A stretch of DNA of 64,000 bases, taken from assembly GCA_947471745.1 (NCBI GenBank), contig CANJKZ010000724.1, positions 2,272,501 through 2,336,500 on the forward strand, read 5' to 3'. Positions 1 through 9,399 of the stretch are shown here, piece by piece. Origin of the DNA: Closterium sp. Naga37s-1 (Eukaryota; Streptophyta; Zygnematophyceae; Desmidiales; Closteriaceae). Within the stretch, counting starts at the first letter, position 1. Each line of letters starts with the position of its first letter. The translations under genes and the position numbers were made by a program. The notes under the pieces were generated by a model. That model did not search any database. It saw nothing but the letters and a program-made list of their open reading frames with translations, and was not told where the DNA came from.

Positions 1-148
1 CTTCCCTTCGCAAGGGTTGCGACATGCTTCATGATGTATTGTCGTTAGTACAGTACCCTGTTACTTGAAACCAACATGCTTGGGACTACACCTGTACAGT
101 GTTATATGCGAAATGTATCGCCACAGAAAACACAGGGGATATACAGTA
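1..148. other. Unassigned flank
   Basis: I see no gene here. The stretch precedes the first copy of the receptor-unit 5' flank and may be part of the same duplicated unit, but there is no second copy long enough in the window to show this. Confidence 0.3.
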
Positions 149-1255
149 CCTATAGAGGCTTACTCTCGGCGTCCACCACGGGAGCAGCGCGTGCGAGGGG
201 CATGCAGCAGCGCGCCACCACCAGCGCCACCACCGCCGCTCTCGCCGCCATCGTGACGCCGCCGCGCCACCCCATCGCCGCGGCGCATCGCGGCCCCATC
301 GATGGTCTCTGCGCGCACTGCCCGCCGTGTGCTCGTTTGCCGTCGCCGACGCTCGAACACCCCCGCCGGGCGCCCGGCGAACGTGACGGTCTTGCCCAAA
401 CGCGGCCCTGCACGCGGCACGCCTTGCCAAACGCGCGTGACCCGTACGGTGGGTGGAGCTTCGTTGCTTTGCGTGCTCGTGAGCCGTTGCGTCACGCAAA
501 CTAGTATCAAACGGTGACTGCAAGATTGTAAATCTCGTTCACTGATTCAACCGCATGGCGAGGCGACTGGTGATGCGAAATACTGATATTGTGCAAATAA
601 TTCTCGTCTTTGCCTTCGTCTCGAACACGCAATCAAAGGGGAGTGTGATGGAGTGATCAACCAGCCCAGAAGAGTTCGCGCAAGGTATTGGCTTCTTCAC
701 CTACCACTTTTAACAAACAGAAACGTTTTGGATATTTGCTAACAGCTCTGAACCGCACACTACATCGGCGTTCTTTGAATAAAAGCCCTGAAGAATTTGA
801 AGACTTGGGATGACCAGTGTGTTGGTGGTGTGAGGGAAAGCGTCATGGTGCAGAATCAAACGCGTTACAGTGAAACGCCAGACACTGCGTTGTATCCGTG
901 TTTCATTAGACTTCAGCATGTTAGTCCATTTGGCCTGATTAGGCATAACAATATGTGGGTGAATGCTTTGATGATACATGTATTTGCATGACACGTGAAG
1001 AATCAACAAAGTTACGAACTTCATTTTACCGGTACTGGGTAAAACAACATCAAACACGAACGTTGAAAGTAATTTCTATAACGTATACTCTTGGGATTGG
1101 TGCATGGACGAAGGAGGGATACGGGTACTTGAGGAAGCCATGCTTTATGTAAGGTTATGCTAATCAACTGACGCAGTGGAGCATAAATATCGAATATACA
1201 ACTTAAGAACAACAATACCGTACTTATGATATCATGCAGATGCGATACTTAAAAA
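149..1255. repeat. Receptor-unit 5' flank, copy 0
   Basis: This region is repeated at about 20150-21205 and, more diverged, at about 31660-32500. Shared landmarks are a GC-rich block around 165-420, a block with CCAGCCCAGAA near 661, a block around 780-830 containing GACTTGGG, and a block near 1180-1250 with ATCGAATA and ATGATATCATGC. At the other two sites it lies just upstream of the minus-strand LRR receptor-like gene, so here it is probably the 5' flank of a further unit whose body lies to the left of the window. A small plus-strand ORF starting at 200 (MQQRATTSATTAALAA) begins the same way in all three copies. The 3' end is cut by the DIRS-like element at 1255. Confidence 0.65.
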
Positions 1256-1439
1256 TTATAAATTTTAAACACACATTGTGTTTTTAAAATTGTGTATTGT
1301 GAAAGCGAAGCTGCTTGTACTGCACATTTGGCATCGTCGAAGCGCGCTAAACGCCCTTCTCCAACTACAAAAACCGTGGGTTGGAGCTCATTTCCCTCCA
1401 CCCACGTTTCTCTATTTCCAACGGCTCACTCAACTTTCC
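1255..1439 (+). repeat. Split direct repeat A1 of the DIRS-like element
   Basis: 185 bp starting ATTATAAATTTTAAAC and ending CAACTTTCC. It matches 6437-6621 in direct orientation. Confidence 0.9.
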
Positions 1440-1549
1440 TGCTCGAGTAGTTTTTTCCTCCGTCCAAACTGGCTAGAACCAAAACGCTTCCTCGAGGCGT
1501 TTCACCCTCGACTTTACTCAGCGATATTTTTAACTTCAATCGCTCAACG

Positions 1550-2715
1550 ATGGCACCTACGCCGGCACTTAACAACGACAACTCGGCCAACCCCGCTTCC
1601 GACTCCGACCGTAACGCCCGCGATTTTGCGGGCGATCGACGTAACAAGCGTCGGGCAGAAGATGGACCTTCCGCCCCGACTGGAGTGGACGTGCTGCTGG
1701 GCGGGCTCGATGCCCAGCACCCTTCGGCGAATGTGGCGCCAGTGGCGCCTGTGGCACCAGTGGCGCCAGTGGCAGCGGCGGCTGGCGCGACACACGCGAC
1801 TGACGCGGGGCACACGCCAGCACCCGCGGCTGGACCGTCGCGTCAGCGCCAGAGGCGACGACCGGCGGTCTCCTCGTCTGACGCGACGGCGACCCCTACG
1901 CTGACGCAGGCGTTGACCCCGGACCAGGTCAACGCGCTGCTGTCCCTTCTACAGCAGCAGCCCGTCAGCGTTACAGCCGCGGAAACTGCACTACCTGCTG
2001 CATCTGCGTCTGCTAAAAACGAAACTGCAAAAAAAAGGAAAAAGGAGTGCGAGAAGCAAGGACGAATCGGCGCAACAACGACGCAGCGACCGGCGTTCCC
2101 CCTGCTCCAGCGGTCGACAACGACACCGACGACTCCGAAGATGACGCCGGTGAGGCTCTAGTCGACAATACTAATTTTATTGGCACGGAAAATCTCCCCC
2201 CCCTCCCTTCTTCTAACCTCACTTTTTCGGCGACGACATTCGTCAACGACTCCGTGCGAGAGCAAGCGGAGCTGCTGGAGGACTTGCGCGCGTACCTGCT
2301 GCACGCGGAATACAAGGCGCAGCGCGGCGACTCGGCAGGCGGACTCGAACTCATCTCACACGCCCTCAACCTCATCGCGGGGCGTTTCGAGGTGCTTCAA
2401 GTGGAGGACGCCTCCGACTTCCGCACGGCGAAGCGCTTCAAGCTGTACCAGCAGAAGAGCCTGCTGACCTCTCGACCCTTCAAGCAGGCGGTCGCGGACA
2501 TGGCTGCGATGGACCGCGCCGCAAGCGCATACGCTCGCGTCAACCGCGGCGGAAGCAACGCGCCGATGCCGTTCATTCCCAAGCGGGGTCCCCCACCCAC
2601 GGCCAATTGTCGTGGGTTTCGGGGCTCGTGCTTCCGCTGCGGCCAGCCGGGCCATGTGGCAAGTGCCTGCCCTAGGAACGGGCATGGTGGCCAAGGTCCC
2701 GCTCCGGTAGTGTAG
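1550..2715 (+). CDS. Gag-like ORF of the DIRS-like element, with a frame change near 2029-2036
   Basis: The first part (1550-2161, start ATG at 1550) is low in complexity: acidic and basic N-terminus, then a run of VAP repeats and an Ala-rich segment. The second part is open in the -1 frame up to 2715 and carries an acidic segment, a helical segment and a C-terminal CCHC zinc knuckle (CFRCGQPGHVASACP), typical of a nucleic-acid-binding Gag. The two frames meet at a run of eight A at 2029-2036, read GCA AAA AAA AGG in the first frame, which fits an A AAA AAA slippery heptamer for -1 frameshifting. A simple one-base indel is the alternative. Gag function is inferred from position and the zinc knuckle. 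Confidence 0.75.
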
Positions 2716-3042
2716 GAGCGGACCATGGGAAATGCGCTCGGAGCGCAAGGCACGGTGCACTCTAGAGTGCGGAAACCGTGGGCAGCCCTAGGGGTTTGCG
2801 ATGGCAAGAGGCCAGCCCTAGACAAGGGTAGAGTAGGCCTTGGGCCTAGGTTAGGGAAGGGGAACATCAACCCCTCGGTCCCATGTATTGGCCACTAGGT
2901 GGCGTATGCATGCTAGGAAAGCATTGCTATGTGTGTTGGGTCGATTTAATAAAACATTATCCCTAAAGGCCCTCTGATTTTGGCAAGTGACACTCTAAGA
3001 AACAAAGAAGTGGTGCAGAGCAAGAGAGAAAGAGAATCAGAG

Positions 3043-3059
3043 AGAAAGAAAGAGAGAGA

Positions 3060-3153
<94 letters not shown>
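3043..3153. repeat. (GA)n microsatellite
   Basis: About 105 bp of almost pure GA dinucleotide, within the DIRS-like element between the gag-like and RT ORFs. Confidence 0.95.
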
Positions 3154-3154
<1 letters not shown>

Positions 3155-3420
3155 CATGGACAGCCGCATCCAATCGTGTGTGGACCGTGGGGCGAGCCGG
3201 TCGGTGCTCGGCACACTCGTTGACATAGCAATTCATTATCAATTCTGTCCACACCGTTTACAAGTGATCTCAAGCACGTGCACACATGCAACACACGTAT
3301 TTTTAAATAAAAAGTGCAACCCTTGTCCCATGCCACGAACACACATGAGCGTGGCAATACGAGGCGGCATGCGGCGACGACCCATACGAATTTGCCATAA
3401 CGGACAAAACCGTTACACAT

Positions 3421-5325
3421 ATGCGCGGCCGGCTTCGCGCGACCTTTGCATGGTGGAGCTCATGGTGCTCGAGTAGCCTTGTCCTCTCCGTCATAGCCAA
3501 AGGCTATTGGTTGCCATGGAGCCACGGCCCACCGCAACCCTTCCACGATCGCAACCATGTCGGGGCGAACACGCATGCCACATTCACACGTACTGCCGTA
3601 CAAGAACTCACAGAGACCGGAGCGGCAGTTCCGATGGCCGCAAAGGAGCTTACTTGCATAAGTCCGCTCAACGTGGTCGAGAAAAAAGACAAATGCAGGC
3701 TCATTCTTGATCTGAGGAAAGTCAACACCCACTTAATTGTCCCCAAGTTCAAGTACGAGGGACTTAACCGGGTGGCCGACCTGGCACGCGCTGGGGACTG
3801 GATGTTCTCCATCGACCTCAAATCCGGCTATCACCACATCGACATCCACCCCTCGTGCTGGAAGTTCCTTGGATTCGAATTTGGTGGACACACATACGCA
3901 TTTCGATCCCTGCCATTCGGACTCGCCACAGCTCCATTCGTCTTCACGCAACTCATCAAGCAACTTGCTCGGCGTTGGCGAGAACAGGGCATCCGAGTAG
4001 TGCCATACGTGGATGACATTTTATTTCTCTGCCAGTCAAAGGCCCATGCGCAAGCTACCTGTCAGCGCGTAATATTGGACCTCAAAGCAGCGGGGCTGGT
4101 GATAAACGCGAAGAAATCGCAGCTCTCACCATCGCAGCACCTTCGATTTTTGGGTGTAGAGTTGGACACCGACACCGGCCGATTCTCCATCGGTCCCGAC
4201 CGACGAGTCGCGCTACATGCAACCATCCAGAACCTCCTAAGTGCAAGCAAGGCAAGCACACCAGTCCCCGTCCGTCATGTGGCCAGAGTCACAGGCATGC
4301 TCGCCTCAATGAGTGTCGCACTAGGCGCGACAGCTCGCGCATTCAGCCACGCCATGTTACAAGTGATCAACGACGCGCCGTCATGGAAAAGCAGTGTGAT
4401 CGTCTCCCCATCTGTAGCTGAGGAGCTCAACTTCTGGCGCGAAGAGTTTGATCGGTTTAACGGTGCACCATTCCACGTCCGAAACAGTTACGACGCTGTA
4501 ATCCATGTGGACGCCAGCTCTCACGGTTGGGGCGCCACCCTGACCACGTTCCCGGGCGGCCTCGAAGAAGCTAGTGCAACCATGCCAGAGCAGCTACGAG
4601 CAACGTCCAGCACGAGACGGGAGATTGAAGGCGTCTTTTGGGCAATCCAAACGTATGCCAACAAGATCCAGAAAAAACACGTTCTCGTGCGGGTGGACAA
4701 CCAAGGTGTATTCTTCATCCTTCGCAAAGGCGGCTCTCGCAGCCCCGACCTCACCATGGCCTGCAAGGGCATCATACGAACATGCATGGAGCTCGGCACG
4801 CGCTTAATCATCGAATGGATTCCCCGCGAACTCAACTCACACGCTGACGAGCTTTCCAAAATAGTCGATCACGACGACTACTCGTTGAAGACGCCATGCT
4901 TCCGCATCTTGGAACGTCGTTGGGGTCCCCATTCCATCGACCTTTTTGCAAACTCCCGCAACACCCAGCTATCGCGCTTCTGCACAAAGATCCCTAACCC
5001 AGACGCCTTCGCGATGGATGCATTTTCGCTCGCATGGACAGGCGAAAATGGTTTAGCGTTCCCCCCGCCCCAATTGGTCCCCGCCGTCCTCCACCACGCA
5101 CAACGCACCCACGCATCACTCACACTGATAGTTCCGCACAGGCCGGGCACAAGCTGGTGGCCACTACTACAACCCTCCCCATGCACGTGGGCGTCACACA
5201 TCCATGCACACATCCCTCTGACACACGGAAGCCAATGCTTAGCTGCAGGGACACATTCCACTGCCTTCTCAGGCTCAGGATTACCGCACAGCCCAATCAT
5301 AGCACTCCGAGTGGTATTTGACTAA
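3421..5325 (+). CDS. Reverse transcriptase / RNase H of the DIRS-like element
   Basis: 634 aa from ATG 3421. The RT fingers and palm start near residue 80 (ISPLNVVEKKDKCRLILDLR), followed by the first catalytic Asp in FSIDLKSGYHHI and the YVDD box (VVPYVDDILF). RNase H follows with the acidic quartet visible: HVDASS, REIEG, VRVDNQG and SHADEL. The C-terminal region (SIDLFANSRN, then DAFAMDAFSLAW) matches the extension downstream of RNase H in DIRS-type polyproteins. The product copies the element RNA to DNA and degrades the template. All catalytic residues I can check are present, so the enzyme is probably functional. The N-terminal 60 residues may not all be translated, since no conserved feature fixes the start. 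Confidence 0.92.
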   Translation: MRGRLRATFAWWSSWCSSSLVLSVIAKGYWLPWSHGPPQPFHDRNHVGANTHATFTRTAVQELTETGAAVPMAAKELTCISPLNVVEKKDKCRLILDLRKVNTHLIVPKFKYEGLNRVADLARAGDWMFSIDLKSGYHHIDIHPSCWKFLGFEFGGHTYAFRSLPFGLATAPFVFTQLIKQLARRWREQGIRVVPYVDDILFLCQSKAHAQATCQRVILDLKAAGLVINAKKSQLSPSQHLRFLGVELDTDTGRFSIGPDRRVALHATIQNLLSASKASTPVPVRHVARVTGMLASMSVALGATARAFSHAMLQVINDAPSWKSSVIVSPSVAEELNFWREEFDRFNGAPFHVRNSYDAVIHVDASSHGWGATLTTFPGGLEEASATMPEQLRATSSTRREIEGVFWAIQTYANKIQKKHVLVRVDNQGVFFILRKGGSRSPDLTMACKGIIRTCMELGTRLIIEWIPRELNSHADELSKIVDHDDYSLKTPCFRILERRWGPHSIDLFANSRNTQLSRFCTKIPNPDAFAMDAFSLAWTGENGLAFPPPQLVPAVLHHAQRTHASLTLIVPHRPGTSWWPLLQPSPCTWASHIHAHIPLTHGSQCLAAGTHSTAFSGSGLPHSPIIALRVVFD

Positions 5326-5354
5326 TTCATAACTTCTCCGCCTTGTGTTCAGAT

Positions 5355-6392
5355 ATGCTCCCAAAGCTACACGACCAGCTGATTAACATGATCGCACAGT
5401 CTCGTGCAAACTCGACGATCCGGACATACGAACCATACTGGACTAAGTTTCGAGCCTTTTGTACAAAGGTGAACCTTGCATTTCTCCCCGCATCCGACAT
5501 GACCCTCGCGCTATACCTGGTCCACGCAATCCAACGTAAAGCTACCCTGTCCGTAGTACAGCTCACGTGCTCAGCAGTCAGCTTCGCCCATCGCATGACT
5601 GGGAGCACATGCCCGACGGATGGGCCATTCACCACACAAGTCCGCGACTTTGCGAAACGCCATTGCCCTCGCCCTACTCGTCTGAAGGAGCCCGTATCGA
5701 TCCAACAAGTTCGAGACATGGCGGCGAGCTACCTGCTGTCTGACAATCCGGCGGAATTCCAGAAAGGGCTGATCCCTATCCTCATGTACTCGGGATTTCT
5801 GCGATACTCCGACCTCGTGGCTATCAAATGGCAAGACATCCAATTCGACGACGATGTCATGTGGATCCTCATACCACACTCCAAGACGGATCAGGCCGGT
5901 CACGGAACATGGATACCCATTGCGGCAACGGCGGACCCTTGCTGCCCCGTGCGCTGCACCAGACGCTTCATTCAACTTGCTGGCTACGGCCCGCACTCGG
6001 AGGGGTCGTTGATCCGCGTCTTCGGCCATGCCTCAACCAGCGTGGGCCAGGCCAGGCCACCTTCATACACGACGATCCGGAACTGGTGCAAGGAAGCCTT
6101 CGCAAAGGTTGGGCTTGGAGAGCAGCAGATCGGCACTCATTCCTTCCGAAAAGGCGCGGCCACAGTGGCAGCCAACACCGGTGTACCAGACAGAATCTTC
6201 AAAAGACTGGGCAGGTGGCGAAGTGACACAGCCAAGGAAATGTACGTCACGCCATACGTCGAACCTCTCATCAAGGCATCGCGCATCCTGCAGAACCCGA
6301 CACTTGCATTGTCCTCGGAGCAACACGCAGAGGCACTCGTACGCAACCGGAAACCCCCGCTGCCCATGTCTCAGAGGCCCCATTTGCAATGA
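5355..6392 (+). CDS. Tyrosine recombinase of the DIRS-like element
   Basis: 345 aa if started at ATG 5355, 29 bases after the RT stop. An N-terminal core-binding region (NSTIRTYEPYWTKFRAFC) is followed by the catalytic domain: Arg in SGFLRYSDL, the HxxR box in THSFRKGAA, Trp in LGRWRS and the nucleophile Tyr in KEMYVTPYV. These are the four signature positions of phage-integrase-type recombinases. In DIRS-type elements this enzyme integrates a circular DNA intermediate without making target-site duplications. The ORF is complete and overlaps the start of repeat B1, as is usual when the 3' repeat holds the end of the coding region. Confidence 0.93.
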   Translation: MLPKLHDQLINMIAQSRANSTIRTYEPYWTKFRAFCTKVNLAFLPASDMTLALYLVHAIQRKATLSVVQLTCSAVSFAHRMTGSTCPTDGPFTTQVRDFAKRHCPRPTRLKEPVSIQQVRDMAASYLLSDNPAEFQKGLIPILMYSGFLRYSDLVAIKWQDIQFDDDVMWILIPHSKTDQAGHGTWIPIAATADPCCPVRCTRRFIQLAGYGPHSEGSLIRVFGHASTSVGQARPPSYTTIRNWCKEAFAKVGLGEQQIGTHSFRKGAATVAANTGVPDRIFKRLGRWRSDTAKEMYVTPYVEPLIKASRILQNPTLALSSEQHAEALVRNRKPPLPMSQRPHLQ

Positions 6393-6436
6393 GAACGATG
6401 CCAAATGATAAAAACAAGAAAGCAAGCTTTCTCAAT
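6380..6436 (+). repeat. Split direct repeat B1
   Basis: 57 bp from CCATTTGCAATGAG to TTTCTCAAT, directly repeated at 6738-6794 and immediately followed by A2. The B1-A2 junction is expected to correspond to the joined ends of the circular intermediate. Confidence 0.88.
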
Positions 6437-6621
6437 ATTATAAATTTTAAACACACATTGTGTTTTTAAAATTGTGTATTGTGAAAGCGAAGCTGCTTGT
6501 ACTGCACATTTGGCATCGTCGAAGCGCGCTAAACGCCCTTCTCCAACTACAAAAACCGTGGGTTGGAGCTCATTTCCCTCCACCCACGTTTCTCTATTTC
6601 CAACGGCTCACTCAACTTTCC
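6437..6621 (+). repeat. Split direct repeat A2
   Basis: 185 bp, a near-identical direct copy of A1 at 1255-1439. Confidence 0.9.
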
Positions 6622-6737
6622 CACCACCCACCCCAGCATCGACTGCCTACTAAGGCCGTTTGGACACGGTACATTTTAGCTAGTATTCTCTGCATGTACT
6701 AGCTTGTGTTAGAACTCGATGGATATGTTGTAATATG

Positions 6738-6794
6738 CCATTTGCAATGAGAACGATGCCAAATGATAAAAACAAGAAAGCAAGCTTTCTCAAT
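6738..6794 (+). repeat. Split direct repeat B2 (right end of element)
   Basis: 57 bp copy of B1. It ends the DIRS-like element on the right. Confidence 0.88.
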
Positions 6795-7780
6795 CCGAAA
6801 TATAAAATAGTGAAGGCCGTCCCAGCTTGAAATCGTTGCGATGAGTTGGGTTGACACAACACTGTTCCAAACAAACCAAGTAGGCAGGTTGAACTCATCT
6901 GATTTGCTCAAACAAATCTGAAAATTACTCCTCCCGCCAAAACGATTGTCCAGGCCCATGTCAATCGTCACATTTTTATACGCTGCACCCACACGACCGT
7001 TGCCCAACGATGGTTTCCATCGCCAGGACCAACTTCCAATTCAAGTTGGGACTGGGTGAATGACTAGCTGATAAGAGTCCCAAAGTCACTAGTGCTTTGC
7101 GTAGCATTAGTAGTAAAGCCGAGAAAGCGTAGATGATTCTGGCTTAGGCACGTAAGATTCGACTTCGCTCGCGTGCGTAATGTAGTGAACGTGGCTCTGT
7201 ATAGTCAATATTTTTCTCGTCTCTCGCAAGTGAAACGTGACCCTTCACCTCGTAGCCCTCGCGTTCTCGGTAAATCAGGCTCCCGTCGCTCTACATCTCT
7301 TCTTCTCACAGTAACCATCGCGTTGCTCTCACGCTCACATTGAATCGCCTTTCCGTCGCCCTTCCTCCCCCTCCTATCACCCCCTTCGTCGCCGTCACGC
7401 GCGCCTCAAATCGCCCACCCTCGCCCCTACCGTCGCCATCACCCTCGCGATCTCCTCTCACATCCCGTCGCCATTCCTCTCTTGTTGCCCTTCCTCACTC
7501 CTGTCGCCAGTTCGCTATCCCGTCGCCCTTCCTCTCTCTCGCCGCCCTTCCTGTCTCCCGTCGCCCTTCCTCCCCGGTCGCCCTTCTTCTCTCTCCTCCC
7601 GCCGCCCTCGCGTCTCATCGCGATCGCGTTCCCACCGCACTTCCGTCACCCTCCGTCCCGACTTTCGTAAATTATGACCTCCCCTCGCGTCGTTCCTCTT
7701 CTCTTCCCTCCCCTCCCGTCGATCCCTCTTCAGGTCCTTGATCCCGTGGCCTCGCTCTCGTTCTCCCCATCCCTTTCCGC
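6795..7780. other. No gene recognised; C-rich towards the right
   Basis: 6795-7200 is mixed sequence with no supported ORF. From about 7200 the plus strand becomes increasingly C and T rich and grades into the 29-bp minisatellite, with early degenerate units from about 7330. Confidence 0.4.
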
Positions 7781-7784
7781 CGTC

Positions 7785-8965
7785 CTCACTCTCTCCCCTG
7801 CCTTTCCGTCGCCCTCGTTCTCTCCCCTCCCTTTCCGCCGCCCTCGCTCTCTCCCCTCCTTGACCGTCGCCCTCGTTCTCTCCCATCCCTTTCCGTCGCC
7901 CTCGCTCTCTCCCCTCCCTTTCCGCTGCCCTCGCTCTCTCTCATCCCTTTCTGTCGCCCTCGCTCTCTCCCCTCCCTTTCCGCCGCCCTCGCTTGGTACC
8001 CTCCCTTTCCGTCACCCTCGTTCTCTCCCCTCCCTTTCCGTTGCCCTTGCTCTCTCCCCTCCCTTTCCGCCGCCCTCGCTCTCTCTCATCCCTTTCCGTC
8101 GCCCTCGTTCTCTCCTCTCCCTTTCCGCCGCCCTCGCTCTCTCCCCTCCCTTTCCGTCGCCCTCGCTCTCTCCCCTCCCTTTCTGTCGCCCTCGCTCTCT
8201 CTCATCCCTTTCCGTCGCCTCGTTCTCTCCCCTCCCTTTCCGCCGCCCTCGCTCTCTCCCCTCCCTTTCCGTCGCCCTCGTTCTCTCCCCTCCCTTTCCG
8301 TCGCCCTCGCTCTCTCCCCTCCCTTTCCGTCGCCCTCGCTCTCTCTCATCCCTTTCCGTCGTCCTCATTCTCTCCCCTCCCTTTCCGTCGCCCTCGTTCT
8401 CTCCCCTCCCTTTCCGTCGCCCTCGCTCTCTCCCCTCCCTTTCCGTCGCCCTCGCTCTCTCTCATCCCTTTCCGTCGCCCTCATTCTCTCCCCTCCCTTT
8501 CCGTCGCCCTCGTTCTCTCCTCTCCCTTTCCGCCGCCCTCGCTCTCTCCCCTCCCTTTCCGTCGCCCTCGTTCTCTCCCCTCCCTTTCTGTTGCCCTTGC
8601 TCTTTCTCATCCCTTTCCGTCGCCCTCGTTCTCTCCCCTCCCTTTCCGTCGCCCTCGCTCTCTCCCCTCCCTTTCTGTCGCCGTCGCTCTCTCTCATCCC
8701 TTTCCGTCGCCCTCGTTCTCTCCCCTCCCTTTCCGCCGCCCTCGCTCTCTCTCATCCCTTTCCGTCGCCCTCGTTCTCTCCCCTCCCTTTCCGTCGCCCT
8801 CGCTCTCTCCCCTCCCTTTCCGTCACCCTCGCTCTCTCCCCCCCCTTTCCGCCGCCCTCGCTCTCTCTCATCCCTTTCCGTCGCCCTCGCTCTCTCCCCT
8901 TCCTTCCGTCGCCCTCGCTGTCTCCCCTCCTTTCCGTCGCCCTCATTCTCTCCCCTCCCTTTTGT
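7785..8965. repeat. 29-bp minisatellite, about 40 copies
   Basis: The unit is about 29 bp: CCCTCGCTCTCTCCCCTCCC followed by TTTCCGTCG. Variants sit at fixed positions (GCTC or GTTC; GTCG or GCCG; CCCC or TCAT). Because 29 is not a multiple of three and no unit holds a stop, the plus frames are open over hundreds of codons. The resulting Pro/Ser/Leu/Arg-rich ORFs are not supported as proteins. Confidence 0.93.
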
Positions 8966-9141
8966 ACTTGCTATCTCCCCTGGCATTCCGCGGATTTTTC
9001 TCACGCATCTCTCCTCTCGCGTCCTCGTTTCTATTGCTCTATTTGTCTCTTCTCGAGACACCTTGAAATTCTCTGTTACATGCAGCGATGGTTTTCACAT
9101 GTTGTTATTGCCGCCCTAGCAGGCCTATGTCTAAGGCCTTA

Positions 9142-9201
9142 GCTTTGCGTGAGTTGGGCTTGCTTTGCGTGAGTTGGACTTGCTTTGCACGAGTTGGACA
9201 T
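9142..9201. repeat. Three copies of a 20-bp repeat
   Basis: Unit GCTTTGCGTGAGTTGGACTT with few changes, three times in a row. Confidence 0.8.
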
Positions 9202-9399
9202 GCTTCACGATGTGAATTTGGCTCTGAATGCAATTGCGATTCGCACGTCGTTGTATTTGCACATGCTTGCGATGATTTTTGTCTGAGAAGAAATTTGGAG
9301 ACTCGATCATATGGGGCTGGAAAAAAAATACACAACAGTACTTCAACTTTCAAGTGGACCCAACTAGAAGGGGGGGGTCACTATTTTAGCTGCTGGCTT

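Larger units (their letters stand above)
1255..6794 (+). mobile_element. DIRS-type retrotransposon with split direct repeats (PAT-like)
   Basis: This is a complete-looking tyrosine-recombinase retroelement. It has a gag-like region with a zinc knuckle, an RT/RNase H ORF and a tyrosine recombinase ORF, all on the plus strand. The ends are split direct repeats in the order A1 (1255-1439), coding region, B1 (6380-6436), A2 (6437-6621), B2 (6738-6794). A1 and A2 are 185 bp and B1 and B2 are 57 bp, and within each pair they are nearly identical by eye. That order is the hallmark of PAT-like DIRS elements and differs from DIRS1 itself, which has inverted terminal repeats. No target-site duplication is expected for this class and I see none. 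The RT and recombinase frames are open and the terminal repeats barely diverged, which suggests a young insertion. It separates the 5' flank of one receptor unit from the 3' part of the next. Confidence 0.9.

Noticed and set aside
7674..9142. Long Pro/Ser/Arg-rich ORFs on both strands
   Set aside because: They are the 29-bp minisatellite read in frames without stops. Alternative frames are equally open and no domain is present.
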